Assembly (NCBI RefSeq): GCF_007829875.1
Contig: NZ_VIWV01000001.1
Location: 6,253,501-6,317,500 of the forward strand
DNA: 64,000 nucleotides
Source of the DNA: Streptomyces capillispiralis
GTDB lineage: Bacteria > Actinomycetota > Actinomycetes > Streptomycetales > Streptomycetaceae
Direction of reading: 5' to 3'
Shown here: piece by piece, positions 36,502-44,513 of the stretch
Layout of the letters: each line of letters starts with the position of its first letter
Numbering within the stretch: the stretch's first letter is position 1
The notes under the pieces: model-generated
What the model saw: only the letters and a program-made list of their open reading frames with translations
Databases searched by the model: none
What the model was told of the DNA's origin: nothing
Position numbers and translations under genes: made by a program

Positions 36502-37770
36502 TCAGCCGGCCGTGAGCTCCACGGCCGCCAGGTTCTTCTTGCCCCGGCGCAGCACCAGCCAGCGCCCGTGCAGCAGGTCCTCCTCGGCGGGCACGGCGTC
36601 CTCGGCGGTGACCTTGACGTTGTTCACGTAGGCGCCGCCCTCCTTCACCGTGCGCCGCGCGGCCGACTTGCTCGCGACCAGCCCGACCTCGGCGAACAGG
36701 TCCACCACCGGAGCGAGCCCGGTCACCCGCACGTGCGGCACCTCGGAGAGCGCCGCCGCCAGTGTCCTGTCGTCCAACTCCGCCAGCTCGCCCTGACCGA
36801 AGAGGGCCTTGGACGCGGCGATCACCGCGGCCGTCTGGTCGGCGCCGTGCACCAGCGTCGTCAGCTCCTCGGCCAGCGCGCGCTGCGCGGCCCGGGCCTG
36901 CGGACGCTCCTCGGTCTGCCGCTCCAGCTCCTCCAGCTCCGCGGGGGAGCGGAAGGAAAGGATCCGCATGTAGCCCGAGATGTCCCGGTCATCCGTGTTC
37001 AGCCAGAACTGGTAGAACGCGTACGGCGTCGTCATCTCCGGGTCGAGCCAGACGGCGCCGCCCTCGGTCTTGCCGAACTTGGTGCCGTCCGCCTTGGTCA
37101 TCAGCGGCGTGGCGTACGCGTGGGCGACGGCGTCCGGCTCCAGCCGGTGCAGCAGGTCCAGGCCCGCCGTGAGGTTGCCCCACTGGTCGCTGCCGCCCTG
37201 CTGCAGCGTGCAGCCGTAGCGCCGGTACAGCTGGAGGAAGTCCATCGCCTGGAGCAGCTGGTAGCTGAACTCCGTGTAGCTGATGCCCTCCGAGGACTCC
37301 AGACGCCGGGCGACGGAGTCCTTGGTCAGCATCTTGTTGACGCGGAAGTGCTTGCCGATGTCCCGCAGGAACTCGATCGCGGAGAGGTTCTGCGTCCAGT
37401 CGAGGTTGTTGACCATCGTGGCCGCGTTCTCGCCCTCGAAGGACAGGAACGGCTCGATCTGGCCGCGCAGCCGCTCGACCCAGCCCGCGACGACCTCCGG
37501 CGGGTTCAGCGTGCGCTCGGCGGTCGGACGGGGGTCGCCGATCTGGCCCGTGGCGCCGCCGACCAGCGCCAGCGGCCGGTGCCCGGCCTGCTGGAGCCGG
37601 CGCAGCGTGAGCACCTGCACCAGGTGCCCCACGTGCAGGGACGGCGCGGTCGGGTCGAAACCGCAATAGAACGTGACGGGACCGTCCGCGAGCGCCTTGC
37701 GCAAAGCGTCCTCGTCAGTGGACTGGGCGAACAGCCCGCGCCACTTCAGCTCGTCGACGATGTCCGTCAC
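36502..37770 (-). CDS. tyrS: Tyrosyl-tRNA synthetase
   Basis: A 422-aa class I synthetase, bacterial TyrRS type 1. HIGH motif in PTAPSLHVGHL (about 41-51), tyrosine-binding YCGFDPTAPS, and the KMSKS equivalent in TKADGTKFGKT. The C-terminal S4 RNA-binding domain (about 350-420) includes LVASKSAARRTVKEGGAYVNN. GTG start at 37768-37770. The TldE gene lies upstream on the same strand with a hairpin between them, so tyrS likely has its own promoter. Confidence 0.96.
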   Translation of the reverse strand: MTDIVDELKWRGLFAQSTDEDALRKALADGPVTFYCGFDPTAPSLHVGHLVQVLTLRRLQQAGHRPLALVGGATGQIGDPRPTAERTLNPPEVVAGWVERLRGQIEPFLSFEGENAATMVNNLDWTQNLSAIEFLRDIGKHFRVNKMLTKDSVARRLESSEGISYTEFSYQLLQAMDFLQLYRRYGCTLQQGGSDQWGNLTAGLDLLHRLEPDAVAHAYATPLMTKADGTKFGKTEGGAVWLDPEMTTPYAFYQFWLNTDDRDISGYMRILSFRSPAELEELERQTEERPQARAAQRALAEELTTLVHGADQTAAVIAASKALFGQGELAELDDRTLAAALSEVPHVRVTGLAPVVDLFAEVGLVASKSAARRTVKEGGAYVNNVKVTAEDAVPAEEDLLHGRWLVLRRGKKNLAAVELTAG

Positions 37771-37799
37771 GGTTCTCGTGTCTCCTCGATGATCTTCGG

Positions 37800-37822
37800 C
37801 CGGTCGGACGACGGCCGACCGG
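37800..37822 (-). terminator. Hairpin between the TldE gene and tyrS
   Basis: An 8-bp perfect stem (37800-37807 with 37815-37822) and a 7-nt loop, 15 bp past the TldE stop codon. Confidence 0.6.
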
Positions 37823-37837
37823 GGAACGCCTACGAGG

Positions 37838-39232
37838 TTATACGCCCTGGCTGACAGAGCTCATATTGAAATCGGGGATGCGCAGGGCGGGCATCGCGGC
37901 CCGGGTGAACCAGTCGCCCCACTCCCTGGGCAGCGTCTTCTCCGTACGCCCCGCCTCCGCCGCCCGCCCCAGCAGGTCCACCGGCGACTCGTTGAACCGG
38001 AAGTTGTTCACCTCGCCGGTGACCTCGCCGTTCTCCACGAGATACACGCCGTCCCGGGTCAGCCCCGTGAGCAGCAGCGTCGCCGGGTCGACCTCGCGGA
38101 TGTACCACAGGCAGGTCAGCAGCAGCCCGCGCTCCGTGGCCGCGACCATCTCCTCCAGCGAGCGGTCCTCGCCGCCGTCCAGGATCAGGTTGTCGACGGC
38201 GGGCGCCACCGGCAGCCCCGTCAGGCCCGCGCTGTGCCTGCTGGTCGTCAGCCGGTTCAGCTCGCCCTCGCGCACCCAGTCCGTGGCCGTCAGCGGCAGC
38301 CCGTTGTCGAACACCGACTGGTCACCGCCGGAGGAGTGCGCGATCACGAACGGCGCCGACTGGAGACCGGGCGCGTGCGGGTCGCTGCGCAGGGTCAGCG
38401 GCAGTTCGCTCAGCTTTTCCCCGACCCGGGTGCCGCCGCCCGGCGTGGAGAACACCGTGCGGCCCTCGGCCGCGTCCCGCCCCGACGCCGACCACATCTG
38501 GTAGATCAGCAGGTCCGCCACGGCGGTCGGCGGCAGCAGCGTCTCGTACCGGCCCGCCGGCAGCTCCAGCCGCCGCTCGGCCCAGCCCAGCCGTACGGCC
38601 AGCTCCGCGTCGAGCGCCGCCGGGTCGACGTCCTCGAAGTCCCGCGTGGAGCGCCCCGCCCACGCCGACCGCGTCCGGTCCGGCGACTTGGCGTTCAGCT
38701 CCAGCGTGCCGTTCGGCTGGTCGTGCCGCAGCCGCAGCCCCGCCGAGGTGCCCAGGTAGGTGGAGACCATCTCGTGGTTGGCGAAGCCGTACAGCTCCCG
38801 GCCGCCGGCCCGCGCGCGGGCGAACGCCTCGCCGAGCGCCGGCGCGAAGCCGGCGAACACGCCGGAGGAGGTCTCGGCGGGCGCCTCGGTGAACGCGGGC
38901 GAGTGCGCCACACCCGTCACCAGCGGCTGGGCGTCCTCGGCCGGACCGGCGCCCCGCGCGGCGGCCTCGGCGGCCCGCACCAGCGGCTCCAGGTCGTCGG
39001 CGGTCACCGCGGACCGGGACACCACACCGGAGGCGGTGCCCTGCGCGCCGTCCACCGTGGCGACCACGGTGAGCGTGCGCCCGCGCGTGACGCCGTTGGT
39101 GGTGAGGGCGTTGCCCGCCCAGCGCAGATTGGCGGTCGAGTGCTCGTCGGCGATCACGACACAGCCGTCGGCCCGGGACAGTTCGAGAGCGCGCTCGACG
39201 ATCTCGTACGGCTTGCTGGTACGCGCGCTCAT
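37838..39232 (-). CDS. TldE/PmbA family metallopeptidase regulatory subunit
   Basis: A 464-aa member of the TldD/PmbA (U62) family, the TldE-like partner. It lacks the HExxxH zinc motif that its neighbour carries, as expected for TldE, which forms a heterodimer with TldD to cut unfolded or modified peptides. C-terminal conserved stretch: DGVYLVENGEVTGEVNNFRF. The ATG at 39230-39232 overlaps the TldD stop by 4 bp, so the subunits are made together. Confidence 0.9.
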   Translation of the reverse strand: MSARTSKPYEIVERALELSRADGCVVIADEHSTANLRWAGNALTTNGVTRGRTLTVVATVDGAQGTASGVVSRSAVTADDLEPLVRAAEAAARGAGPAEDAQPLVTGVAHSPAFTEAPAETSSGVFAGFAPALGEAFARARAGGRELYGFANHEMVSTYLGTSAGLRLRHDQPNGTLELNAKSPDRTRSAWAGRSTRDFEDVDPAALDAELAVRLGWAERRLELPAGRYETLLPPTAVADLLIYQMWSASGRDAAEGRTVFSTPGGGTRVGEKLSELPLTLRSDPHAPGLQSAPFVIAHSSGGDQSVFDNGLPLTATDWVREGELNRLTTSRHSAGLTGLPVAPAVDNLILDGGEDRSLEEMVAATERGLLLTCLWYIREVDPATLLLTGLTRDGVYLVENGEVTGEVNNFRFNESPVDLLGRAAEAGRTEKTLPREWGDWFTRAAMPALRIPDFNMSSVSQGV

Positions 39233-40752
39233 CGTCCGGCCTCCTGCGTGGTGTTGAGGATGTTGACTCCCTTGAAGAGGGCGGACGGGCAGCCGTGCGA
39301 GACCGCCGCGACCTGCCCCGGCTGGGCCTTGCCGCAGTTGAAGGCACCACCCAGGACATAAGTCTGCGGACCGCCGACCGCCGCCATGGAACCCCAGAAA
39401 TCGGTGGTCGTGGCCTGGTAGGCGACGTCCCGCAGCTGCCCCGCGAGCCGCCCGTTCTCGATCCGGTAGAACCGCTGCCCGGTGAACTGGAAGTTGTACC
39501 GCTGCATGTCGATCGACCACGACCGGTCACCGACCACGTAGATGCCCCGGTCCACGCCCCCGATCAGATCCTCCGTCGACATCCCCGCCGGGTCCGGCCG
39601 CAGCGACACGTTCGCCATGCGCTGCACCGGGACATGACCGGGGGAGTCCGCGTAGGCGCACCCGTTGGACCGCTCGAACCCGGTCAGCTTCGCGATCCGC
39701 CGGTCCAGCTGGTAGCCGACCAGGGTGCCGTCCTTCACCAGGTCCCAGGACTGCGCCTCCACGCCCTCGTCGTCGTAACCGACCGTGGCGAGCCCGTGCT
39801 CGGCGGTGCGGTCGCCGGTGACGTTCATCAGCTCGGAGCCGTACCGCAGCTTGTTGAGCAGATCGAAGGTGGCGAACGAGGTGCCGGCGTAGGCCGCCTC
39901 GTAGCCGAGCGCGCGGTCCAGCTCGGTGGCGTGCCCGATGGACTCGTGGATGGTCAGCCACAGGTTGGACGGGTCGACGACCAGGTCGTACAGCCCCGCC
40001 TCCACGCTCGGCGCGCGCATCTTCTCGGCGAGCAGCTCCGGGATCCGCCCCAGCTCGTCGTCCCAGTCCCAGCCGGTGCCCCGCAGGTACTCCCAGCCCC
40101 GGCCCACCGGCGGCGCGAGGGTGCGCATGGAGTCGAACTCGCCGCTGGACCCGTCCACGGACACGGCCGTGAACACCGGGTGCAGCCGCACCCGCTGCTG
40201 CGTGGTCGCCGTCCCCGCCGTGTCGGCGTAGAACTTGTTCTCGTGCACGGTGAGCAGCGAGGCGTCGACGTGGTCCACCCCGTTCGCCGCGAGCAGCCGC
40301 GCGCTCCAGTCGGCGAGCAGCCCGGCCTTCTCCTCGTCGGGCACGGCGAACGGATCGATCTCGTACGACGACACCCAGGTCCGGTCGGCGTGCACCGGCT
40401 CGTCGGCCAGCTCCACCCTCTCGTCCGACCCGGCCGCCCGGATCACCTGCGCGGACAGCTGCGCCATCGCCACCGCCTGCGAGGCGACCTTGGCGGCGGC
40501 GTCGAGGGTCAGGTCCACCCCGGACGCGAACCCCCACGTCCCGCCGTGCACCACGCGCACCGCGTACCCGAGGTCGGTGGTGTCCGACGACCCGGCGGGC
40601 CGGGCGTCCCGGAACCGCCAGGAGGCGCTGCGCACCCGCTCCAGGCGGAAGTCGGCGTGCTCCGCCCCGAGCGCCCGCGCCCGGGCGAGGGCCGCGTCGG
40701 CGAGGGCGCGCAGGGGCAACGCCAGAAACGACTGATCGACTTCATGGGGCAC
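39229..40752 (-). CDS. tldD: TldD family metallopeptidase
   Basis: A 507-aa TldD-type zinc protease. HESIGHATELDR (about residue 268) is the active metal site. GERAFA-like N-terminal segments and FNCGKAQPGQVAAVSHGCP near the end are typical. TldD/TldE process small peptides, including RiPP leaders in some bacteria; no RiPP genes are near, so a housekeeping role is likely. GTG start at 40750-40752. Weak ribosome site. Confidence 0.93.
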   Translation of the reverse strand: MPHEVDQSFLALPLRALADAALARARALGAEHADFRLERVRSASWRFRDARPAGSSDTTDLGYAVRVVHGGTWGFASGVDLTLDAAAKVASQAVAMAQLSAQVIRAAGSDERVELADEPVHADRTWVSSYEIDPFAVPDEEKAGLLADWSARLLAANGVDHVDASLLTVHENKFYADTAGTATTQQRVRLHPVFTAVSVDGSSGEFDSMRTLAPPVGRGWEYLRGTGWDWDDELGRIPELLAEKMRAPSVEAGLYDLVVDPSNLWLTIHESIGHATELDRALGYEAAYAGTSFATFDLLNKLRYGSELMNVTGDRTAEHGLATVGYDDEGVEAQSWDLVKDGTLVGYQLDRRIAKLTGFERSNGCAYADSPGHVPVQRMANVSLRPDPAGMSTEDLIGGVDRGIYVVGDRSWSIDMQRYNFQFTGQRFYRIENGRLAGQLRDVAYQATTTDFWGSMAAVGGPQTYVLGGAFNCGKAQPGQVAAVSHGCPSALFKGVNILNTTQEAGR

Positions 40753-40889
40753 GGTTGGAGAGATCCCTTCGGGCGCTTGCCTGTGGTGACCGTCGGAGGC
40801 AGTGAACCACGTCCCGCTCCCCGGGCTCTTGCCCCACCGCCCTGCCCTCGCCGGTGGTTTCCCGTCCTCGCTCCCCGGCCTTTCCGGGG

Positions 40890-41056
40890 GTGCCCGAGGC
40901 GGCGGGTCGGCCGTCCGCGGACACCGACGGCGGGAGAGGCCCGCTCCTGCTGGAACCCGTCACCGACCGCTGGGGCGCGAACGGGCGGACGTGACCGGGC
41001 AAGACCGTGCGGACCGAGTGCGCGGCCCGCGTCCCTTTCAGCCGTAGTTGACGATC
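40890..41056 (+). pseudogene. Remnant of an HATPase (RsbW-like anti-sigma/ATP-binding) protein
   Basis: The frame beginning at 40890 reads RPSADTDGGRGPLLLEPVTD, followed by RWGANGRT, then a TGA (40992-40994), then PGKTVRTE. This is the C-terminal part of HATPase_c_2 proteins (GRGLLLV..DRWG...GKTVW) interrupted by an in-frame stop. No N-box or start is present upstream. It is a clear gene fossil; such regulators are highly amplified in Streptomyces. Confidence 0.65.
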
Positions 41057-41169
41057 ATCTTCCGCAACGGTGGTCGGACGCGAGATACCCCGGCGGCGGT
41101 CGCGGCCGGCGGCTTGCTGCGGCGGCCGCCGCCCCCGACGGCTCACCGCCCGCCCCCGCTCCCCGCTGG

Positions 41170-41305
41170 GCGCCCGACCGGCGCAACGCCCGCTACGCGC
41201 ACGCCTTCGCCCTGGCGGAACTCGTTCCGCGCGGTGCCTCGTACGAACTCGGCGACGGCCGGGAGATCGCCGTGGACGGGATGCTGGTCACCTCCAGGGG
41301 CGGGC
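41170..41305 (+). pseudogene. Unidentified coding fragment between two remnants
   Basis: The frame at about 41165-41310 has coding-type third positions and reads ARYAHAFALAELVPRGASYE followed by LGDGREIAVDGMLVTSRGG. It has no start codon with a ribosome site and runs out of coding character where the PIN remnant begins in another frame. I do not recognise the family. It is probably part of the same decayed block. Confidence 0.35.
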
Positions 41306-41612
41306 CACGGAGCCGCTCGCCACCAGCACGCTCGGCTTCGTGGAGACCGTACGGACCCTGGACCTCATGGGGCACTTCCCGAAGGCCATGGAGGACCTGG
41401 ACGCCCGGATCACCGAGATCCTCCTCACCCGCGAGGTGCGCGATGCGGCAGCCCCGCTGGTCGGGCGCCTGAGGACGTCGGACGCGATCCACGTGGCCAG
41501 CGCCCTGTCCCTGAGGGACGACCTGACCGCCCTGGTGACCTACGACCGAAGGATGCTCGAGACCGCTCGCGGCGAAGGACTGTCCGCCCATGCACCGGGT
41601 ATGGCGGACTGA
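41300..41612 (+). pseudogene. 5'-truncated PIN-domain (VapC-like) toxin remnant
   Basis: The frame ending at 41612 reads EPLATSTLGFVETVRTLD and, later, LRTSDAIHVASALSLRDDL and TALVTYDRRMLETARGEGL. These are the middle and C-terminal parts of a VapC-type PIN domain, with the late acidic residues kept. The N-terminal 40 residues with the first catalytic Asp are absent, and the upstream sequence is in a different frame. No antitoxin gene is recognised. It is most likely inactive. Confidence 0.7.
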
Positions 41613-41772
41613 CCGGGGCCGCGAACTGTAGGAACCCGACAGGAGGCCACGTGCGCCACTGTCGGTGCCCCAATGTTCCGCGGCGGATGCGGACCGATAG
41701 GTTTTCGGTGAAGCCGCCTGTCATCCAGGTGTCCGGGCGGGTGAACCAGACCGCTATCGAAAGGGTGATCCG

Positions 41773-42477
41773 TTGAGCCGCTCGGTTCTCGTCACCGGAG
41801 GCAACCGGGGCATCGGCCTCGCCATCGCCCGCGCATTCGCCGACGCCGGCGACAAGGTCGCCGTCACGTACCGCTCGGGGGAGCCGCCGGCCGGCTTCCT
41901 GGCCGTCAAGTGCGACATCACCGACCCCGAGCAGGTGGAGCAGGCCTACAAGGAGATCGAGGAGACGCACGGTCCCGTCGAGGTGCTCGTGGCCAACGCC
42001 GGAGTCACCAAGGACCAGCTCCTCATGCGCATGTCCGAGGAGGACTTCACCTCGGTCGTCGACACCAACCTCACCGGCACCTTCCGGGTCGTCAAGCGCG
42101 CCAACCGCGCCATGCTGCGCGCCAAGAAGGGCCGTGTCGTCCTGATCTCCTCGGTCGTCGGCCTGCTCGGCTCCGCGGGGCAGGCGAACTACGCCGCCTC
42201 CAAGGCCGGCCTGGTCGGTTTCGCGCGCTCCCTCGCCCGTGAGCTGGGCTCGCGCAACATCACCTTCAACGTCGTCGCGCCCGGCTTCGTCGACACCGAC
42301 ATGACCAAGGTGCTCACCGACGAGCAGCGGTCGTCGATCGTGTCGCAGGTGCCGCTCGGCCGGTACGCGAAGCCGGAGGAGATCGCCGCGGCGGTGCGGT
42401 TCCTCGCCTCGGACGAGGCCTCGTACATCACTGGAGCCGTCATCCCCGTTGACGGCGGACTGGGAATGGGTCACTGA
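41773..42477 (+). CDS. fabG: Beta-ketoacyl-ACP reductase FabG (SDR)
   Basis: A 234-aa SDR with NADPH site VTGGNRGIGLA, catalytic serine in LISSVVGLLG and YAASKAG (Tyr-x3-Lys), ending ITGAVIPVDGGLGMGH. It reduces 3-oxoacyl-ACP in fatty acid elongation. The TTG start at 41773 is supported by AAAGGGTG 7 nt upstream. It is followed after 6 bp by fabI, an arrangement like mycobacterial mabA-inhA. The preceding 130 bp are clear of genes. Confidence 0.95.
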   Translation: MSRSVLVTGGNRGIGLAIARAFADAGDKVAVTYRSGEPPAGFLAVKCDITDPEQVEQAYKEIEETHGPVEVLVANAGVTKDQLLMRMSEEDFTSVVDTNLTGTFRVVKRANRAMLRAKKGRVVLISSVVGLLGSAGQANYAASKAGLVGFARSLARELGSRNITFNVVAPGFVDTDMTKVLTDEQRSSIVSQVPLGRYAKPEEIAAAVRFLASDEASYITGAVIPVDGGLGMGH

Positions 42478-42483
42478 AACACC

Positions 42484-43251
42484 ATGAGCGGAATTCTCGA
42501 GGGCAAGCGCGTCCTGATCACCGGTGTGCTGATGGAGTCCTCCATCGCCTTCCACACCGCCAAGCTGGCCCAGGAGCAGGGCGCTGAGATCATCCTGACC
42601 GCGTTCCCGCGGCCCACCCTGACCGAGCGCATCGCCCGGAAGCTGCCCAAGCCCGCCAAGGTCATCGAGCTCGACGTCACCAACGACGAGCACCTGGGCC
42701 GTCTGGCCGACGTGGTCGGCGAGGAGCTCGGCGGCCTCGACGGCGTCGTGCACTCCATCGGCTTCGCGCCGCAGGACGCGCTCGGCGGCAACTTCCTCAA
42801 CACGCCGTTCGAGTCGGTGGCCACGGCCATGCACGTCTCGGCGTTCTCCCTGAAGTCGCTGACCATGGCCTGCCTGCCGCTGATGCAGAACGGCGGCTCG
42901 GTCGTCGGCCTCACCTTCGACGCGCAGTACGCCTGGCCGCAGTACGACTGGATGGGCCCGGCCAAGGCCGCCCTGGAGGCCACCAGCCGCTACATGGCGC
43001 GTGACCTGGGCAAGCAGAACATCCGCTGCAACCTGATCTCCGCGGGCCCCATCGGCTCCATGGCCGCCAAGTCCATCCCGGGCTTCGGCGAGCTGGCGTC
43101 CGTGTGGGACAGCCGCGCGCCCCTGGAGTGGGACCTGAAGGACCCGGAGCCGGCCGGCCGCGGTGTCGTCGCCCTGCTGAGCGACTGGTTCCCGAAGACC
43201 ACGGGCGAGATCATCCACGTCGACGGCGGTCTGCACGCCATCGGCGCCTGA
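42484..43251 (+). CDS. fabI: Enoyl-ACP reductase FabI (InhA-like)
   Basis: A 255-aa enoyl reductase. The NADH-binding part reads ITGVLMESSIAF. The active-site helix has the Tyr and Lys of InhA/FabI in PQYDWMGPAKAALEA. It catalyses the last reduction of each elongation cycle and is the target class of isoniazid and triclosan. It starts 6 bp after the fabG stop and is followed by a strong hairpin. Confidence 0.95.
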   Translation: MSGILEGKRVLITGVLMESSIAFHTAKLAQEQGAEIILTAFPRPTLTERIARKLPKPAKVIELDVTNDEHLGRLADVVGEELGGLDGVVHSIGFAPQDALGGNFLNTPFESVATAMHVSAFSLKSLTMACLPLMQNGGSVVGLTFDAQYAWPQYDWMGPAKAALEATSRYMARDLGKQNIRCNLISAGPIGSMAAKSIPGFGELASVWDSRAPLEWDLKDPEPAGRGVVALLSDWFPKTTGEIIHVDGGLHAIGA

Positions 43252-43264
43252 GCGAGCGCCCCGC

Positions 43265-43298
43265 GAGGGCCCGCGTCCCGGACGGGGCGCGGGCCCTC
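43265..43298 (+). terminator. Hairpin terminator after fabI
   Basis: An 11-bp perfect stem (43265-43275 with 43288-43298), extended by further GC pairs, beginning 13 bp past the fabI stop. Confidence 0.8.
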
Positions 43299-43412
43299 CG
43301 CCGTGTCACCCGATCGGAGCAGCCGCGCGGGCGCGGGCGCGGACCGGCAGGCACCGTGGAGTACGCGTCACCGCGTGTTCCCCCTCACCGCCACGGCCGA
43401 GGAGGTCCCCTT

Positions 43413-43760
43413 GTGCGCCTGTCCCGCCTGGCCTCAGCGACCGCGACCGTCGTCCTCGTGCTGGCCCTGCCGTACGAGGCGATGGCGCACGCCCGCGTGC
43501 ACCCCGGCGCGGCGGACGCCGGCGACCCGTCCGGCGCCACCTGCTGGATCCGTGTCGACGGCTCCGGGGTGACGGCGTACTGCCACAACCCCTATCCGGA
43601 CATCGACCGGGTCAGCCTGCACGTCGAGTGCGTCCACTGGTGGGACCTGGACAGCGACGGCTCCCCGGTGGACGCCGGACCGGCCCAGACGGTACGGCTG
43701 ACCGGACGCTGCTGGAGCGACATCGGCTCGGCGTGGGTCAGTCACCGGCGGACGGACTGA
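43413..43760 (+). CDS. Small secreted protein with four cysteines
   Basis: A 115-aa protein with a signal peptide (RLSRLASATATVVLVLALPY, cleavage probably near AMAHA). The mature part holds four Cys (TCWIRV, YCHNPYP, VECVHWW, GRCWSD), probably two disulphides, plus many Trp and His. I do not recognise the family. The GTG at 43413 has GGAGG 7 nt upstream. It overlaps the end of the convergent FadR-type regulator by 23 bp. Confidence 0.8.
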   Translation: MRLSRLASATATVVLVLALPYEAMAHARVHPGAADAGDPSGATCWIRVDGSGVTAYCHNPYPDIDRVSLHVECVHWWDLDSDGSPVDAGPAQTVRLTGRCWSDIGSAWVSHRRTD

Positions 43761-44430
43761 GCCGCCCAGGCCGGCAGACGAACGGATAGGCGGCGGCCTC
43801 CTCGGCCGCCGTCGCCGCGTCCCCCGCGCGGATCGCGTCCACCAGCCGCCCGTGGTCCATGTGCGTCTCCGGCGTCAGCTCCCGGCCCACGTCCTCGCGC
43901 AGCCAGTCCCGCAGCACCTCGCTCAGGTCCGCGTACATCGCGGTCATCACGTCGTTGTGCGAGGCGGCCACGACGGCCAGGTGGAACGTCGCGTCCGCCG
44001 CCACGAACGCCTCCGCCTCACCCGACTCCCACGCCTCCTCCCGGCGCAGCAACAGGGTGTCGAGCTGCTTGAGGTCCCGCTCCGTGCGCCGCTCGGCGGC
44101 CAGCCGGGCCGCGGCCGACTCCAGGGTCGAGCGCAGCTCCGCGATGTGCCGAGGGTCGGCATCGGCGAAACGGCGGTGCATCACCCCCGCCAGCTCGCTC
44201 GTCGCCACCACGTACGTGCCCGAGCCCTGCCGGATGTCCAGCAGCCCGTTGTGCGCCAGCGCGCGGACGGCCTCACGGACCGTGTTCCGGGCCACCCCCA
44301 GCTGTTCGACCAGCTCCGGCTCGGTGGGGATGCGGGCGCCGACCGGCCACTCGCCCGAGGTGATCTGGGCCCGCAGGGCGGCGATGACCTGCTCGGACAG
44401 CGCCGAACGACGGGGATGGCTCAGAGGCAT
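43738..44430 (-). CDS. FadR/GntR family transcriptional regulator
   Basis: A 230-aa regulator. The N-terminal winged helix is VIAALRAQITSGEWPVGARI, then PTEPELVEQLGVARNTVREA. The C-terminal FCD domain (about 95-225) contains the metal-binding helices, with ELRSTLE, FHLAVVAASHN and HMDHGRLVDAI supplying Asp/His ligands. It is divergent from a CynX/NimT-type transporter gene, and a 15-bp perfect palindrome in the shared region is its likely operator. Confidence 0.92.
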   Translation of the reverse strand: MPLSHPRRSALSEQVIAALRAQITSGEWPVGARIPTEPELVEQLGVARNTVREAVRALAHNGLLDIRQGSGTYVVATSELAGVMHRRFADADPRHIAELRSTLESAAARLAAERRTERDLKQLDTLLLRREEAWESGEAEAFVAADATFHLAVVAASHNDVMTAMYADLSEVLRDWLREDVGRELTPETHMDHGRLVDAIRAGDAATAAEEAAAYPFVCRPGRLSPSAGD

Positions 44431-44474
44431 GACACACCTTCGCACGACAGGGGCGCCGCACGGCGGCCTCCGCA

Positions 44475-44513
44475 TGGACAACCAATCATCCCATGATTCT
44501 ATGATGGGCCTCA
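44475..44513 (+). promoter_or_regulatory. Candidate promoter of a leaderless transporter transcript
   Basis: TGGACA (44475-44480), 19 bp, TATGAT (44500-44505). The expected start point is at about 44512-44513, at the ATG of the transporter gene. No ribosome site precedes that ATG, in agreement with leaderless translation. Confidence 0.6.
44484..44498. promoter_or_regulatory. Palindromic operator AATCATCCCATGATT
   Basis: A perfect inverted repeat of two 6-bp arms around CCC, in the 82 bp between the divergent regulator and transporter genes. It lies between the -35 (TGGACA, 44475-44480) and the -10 (TATGAT, 44500-44505) of the transporter promoter, so binding would block RNA polymerase. Which regulator binds is inferred from position and GntR-type symmetry. 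Confidence 0.7.
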
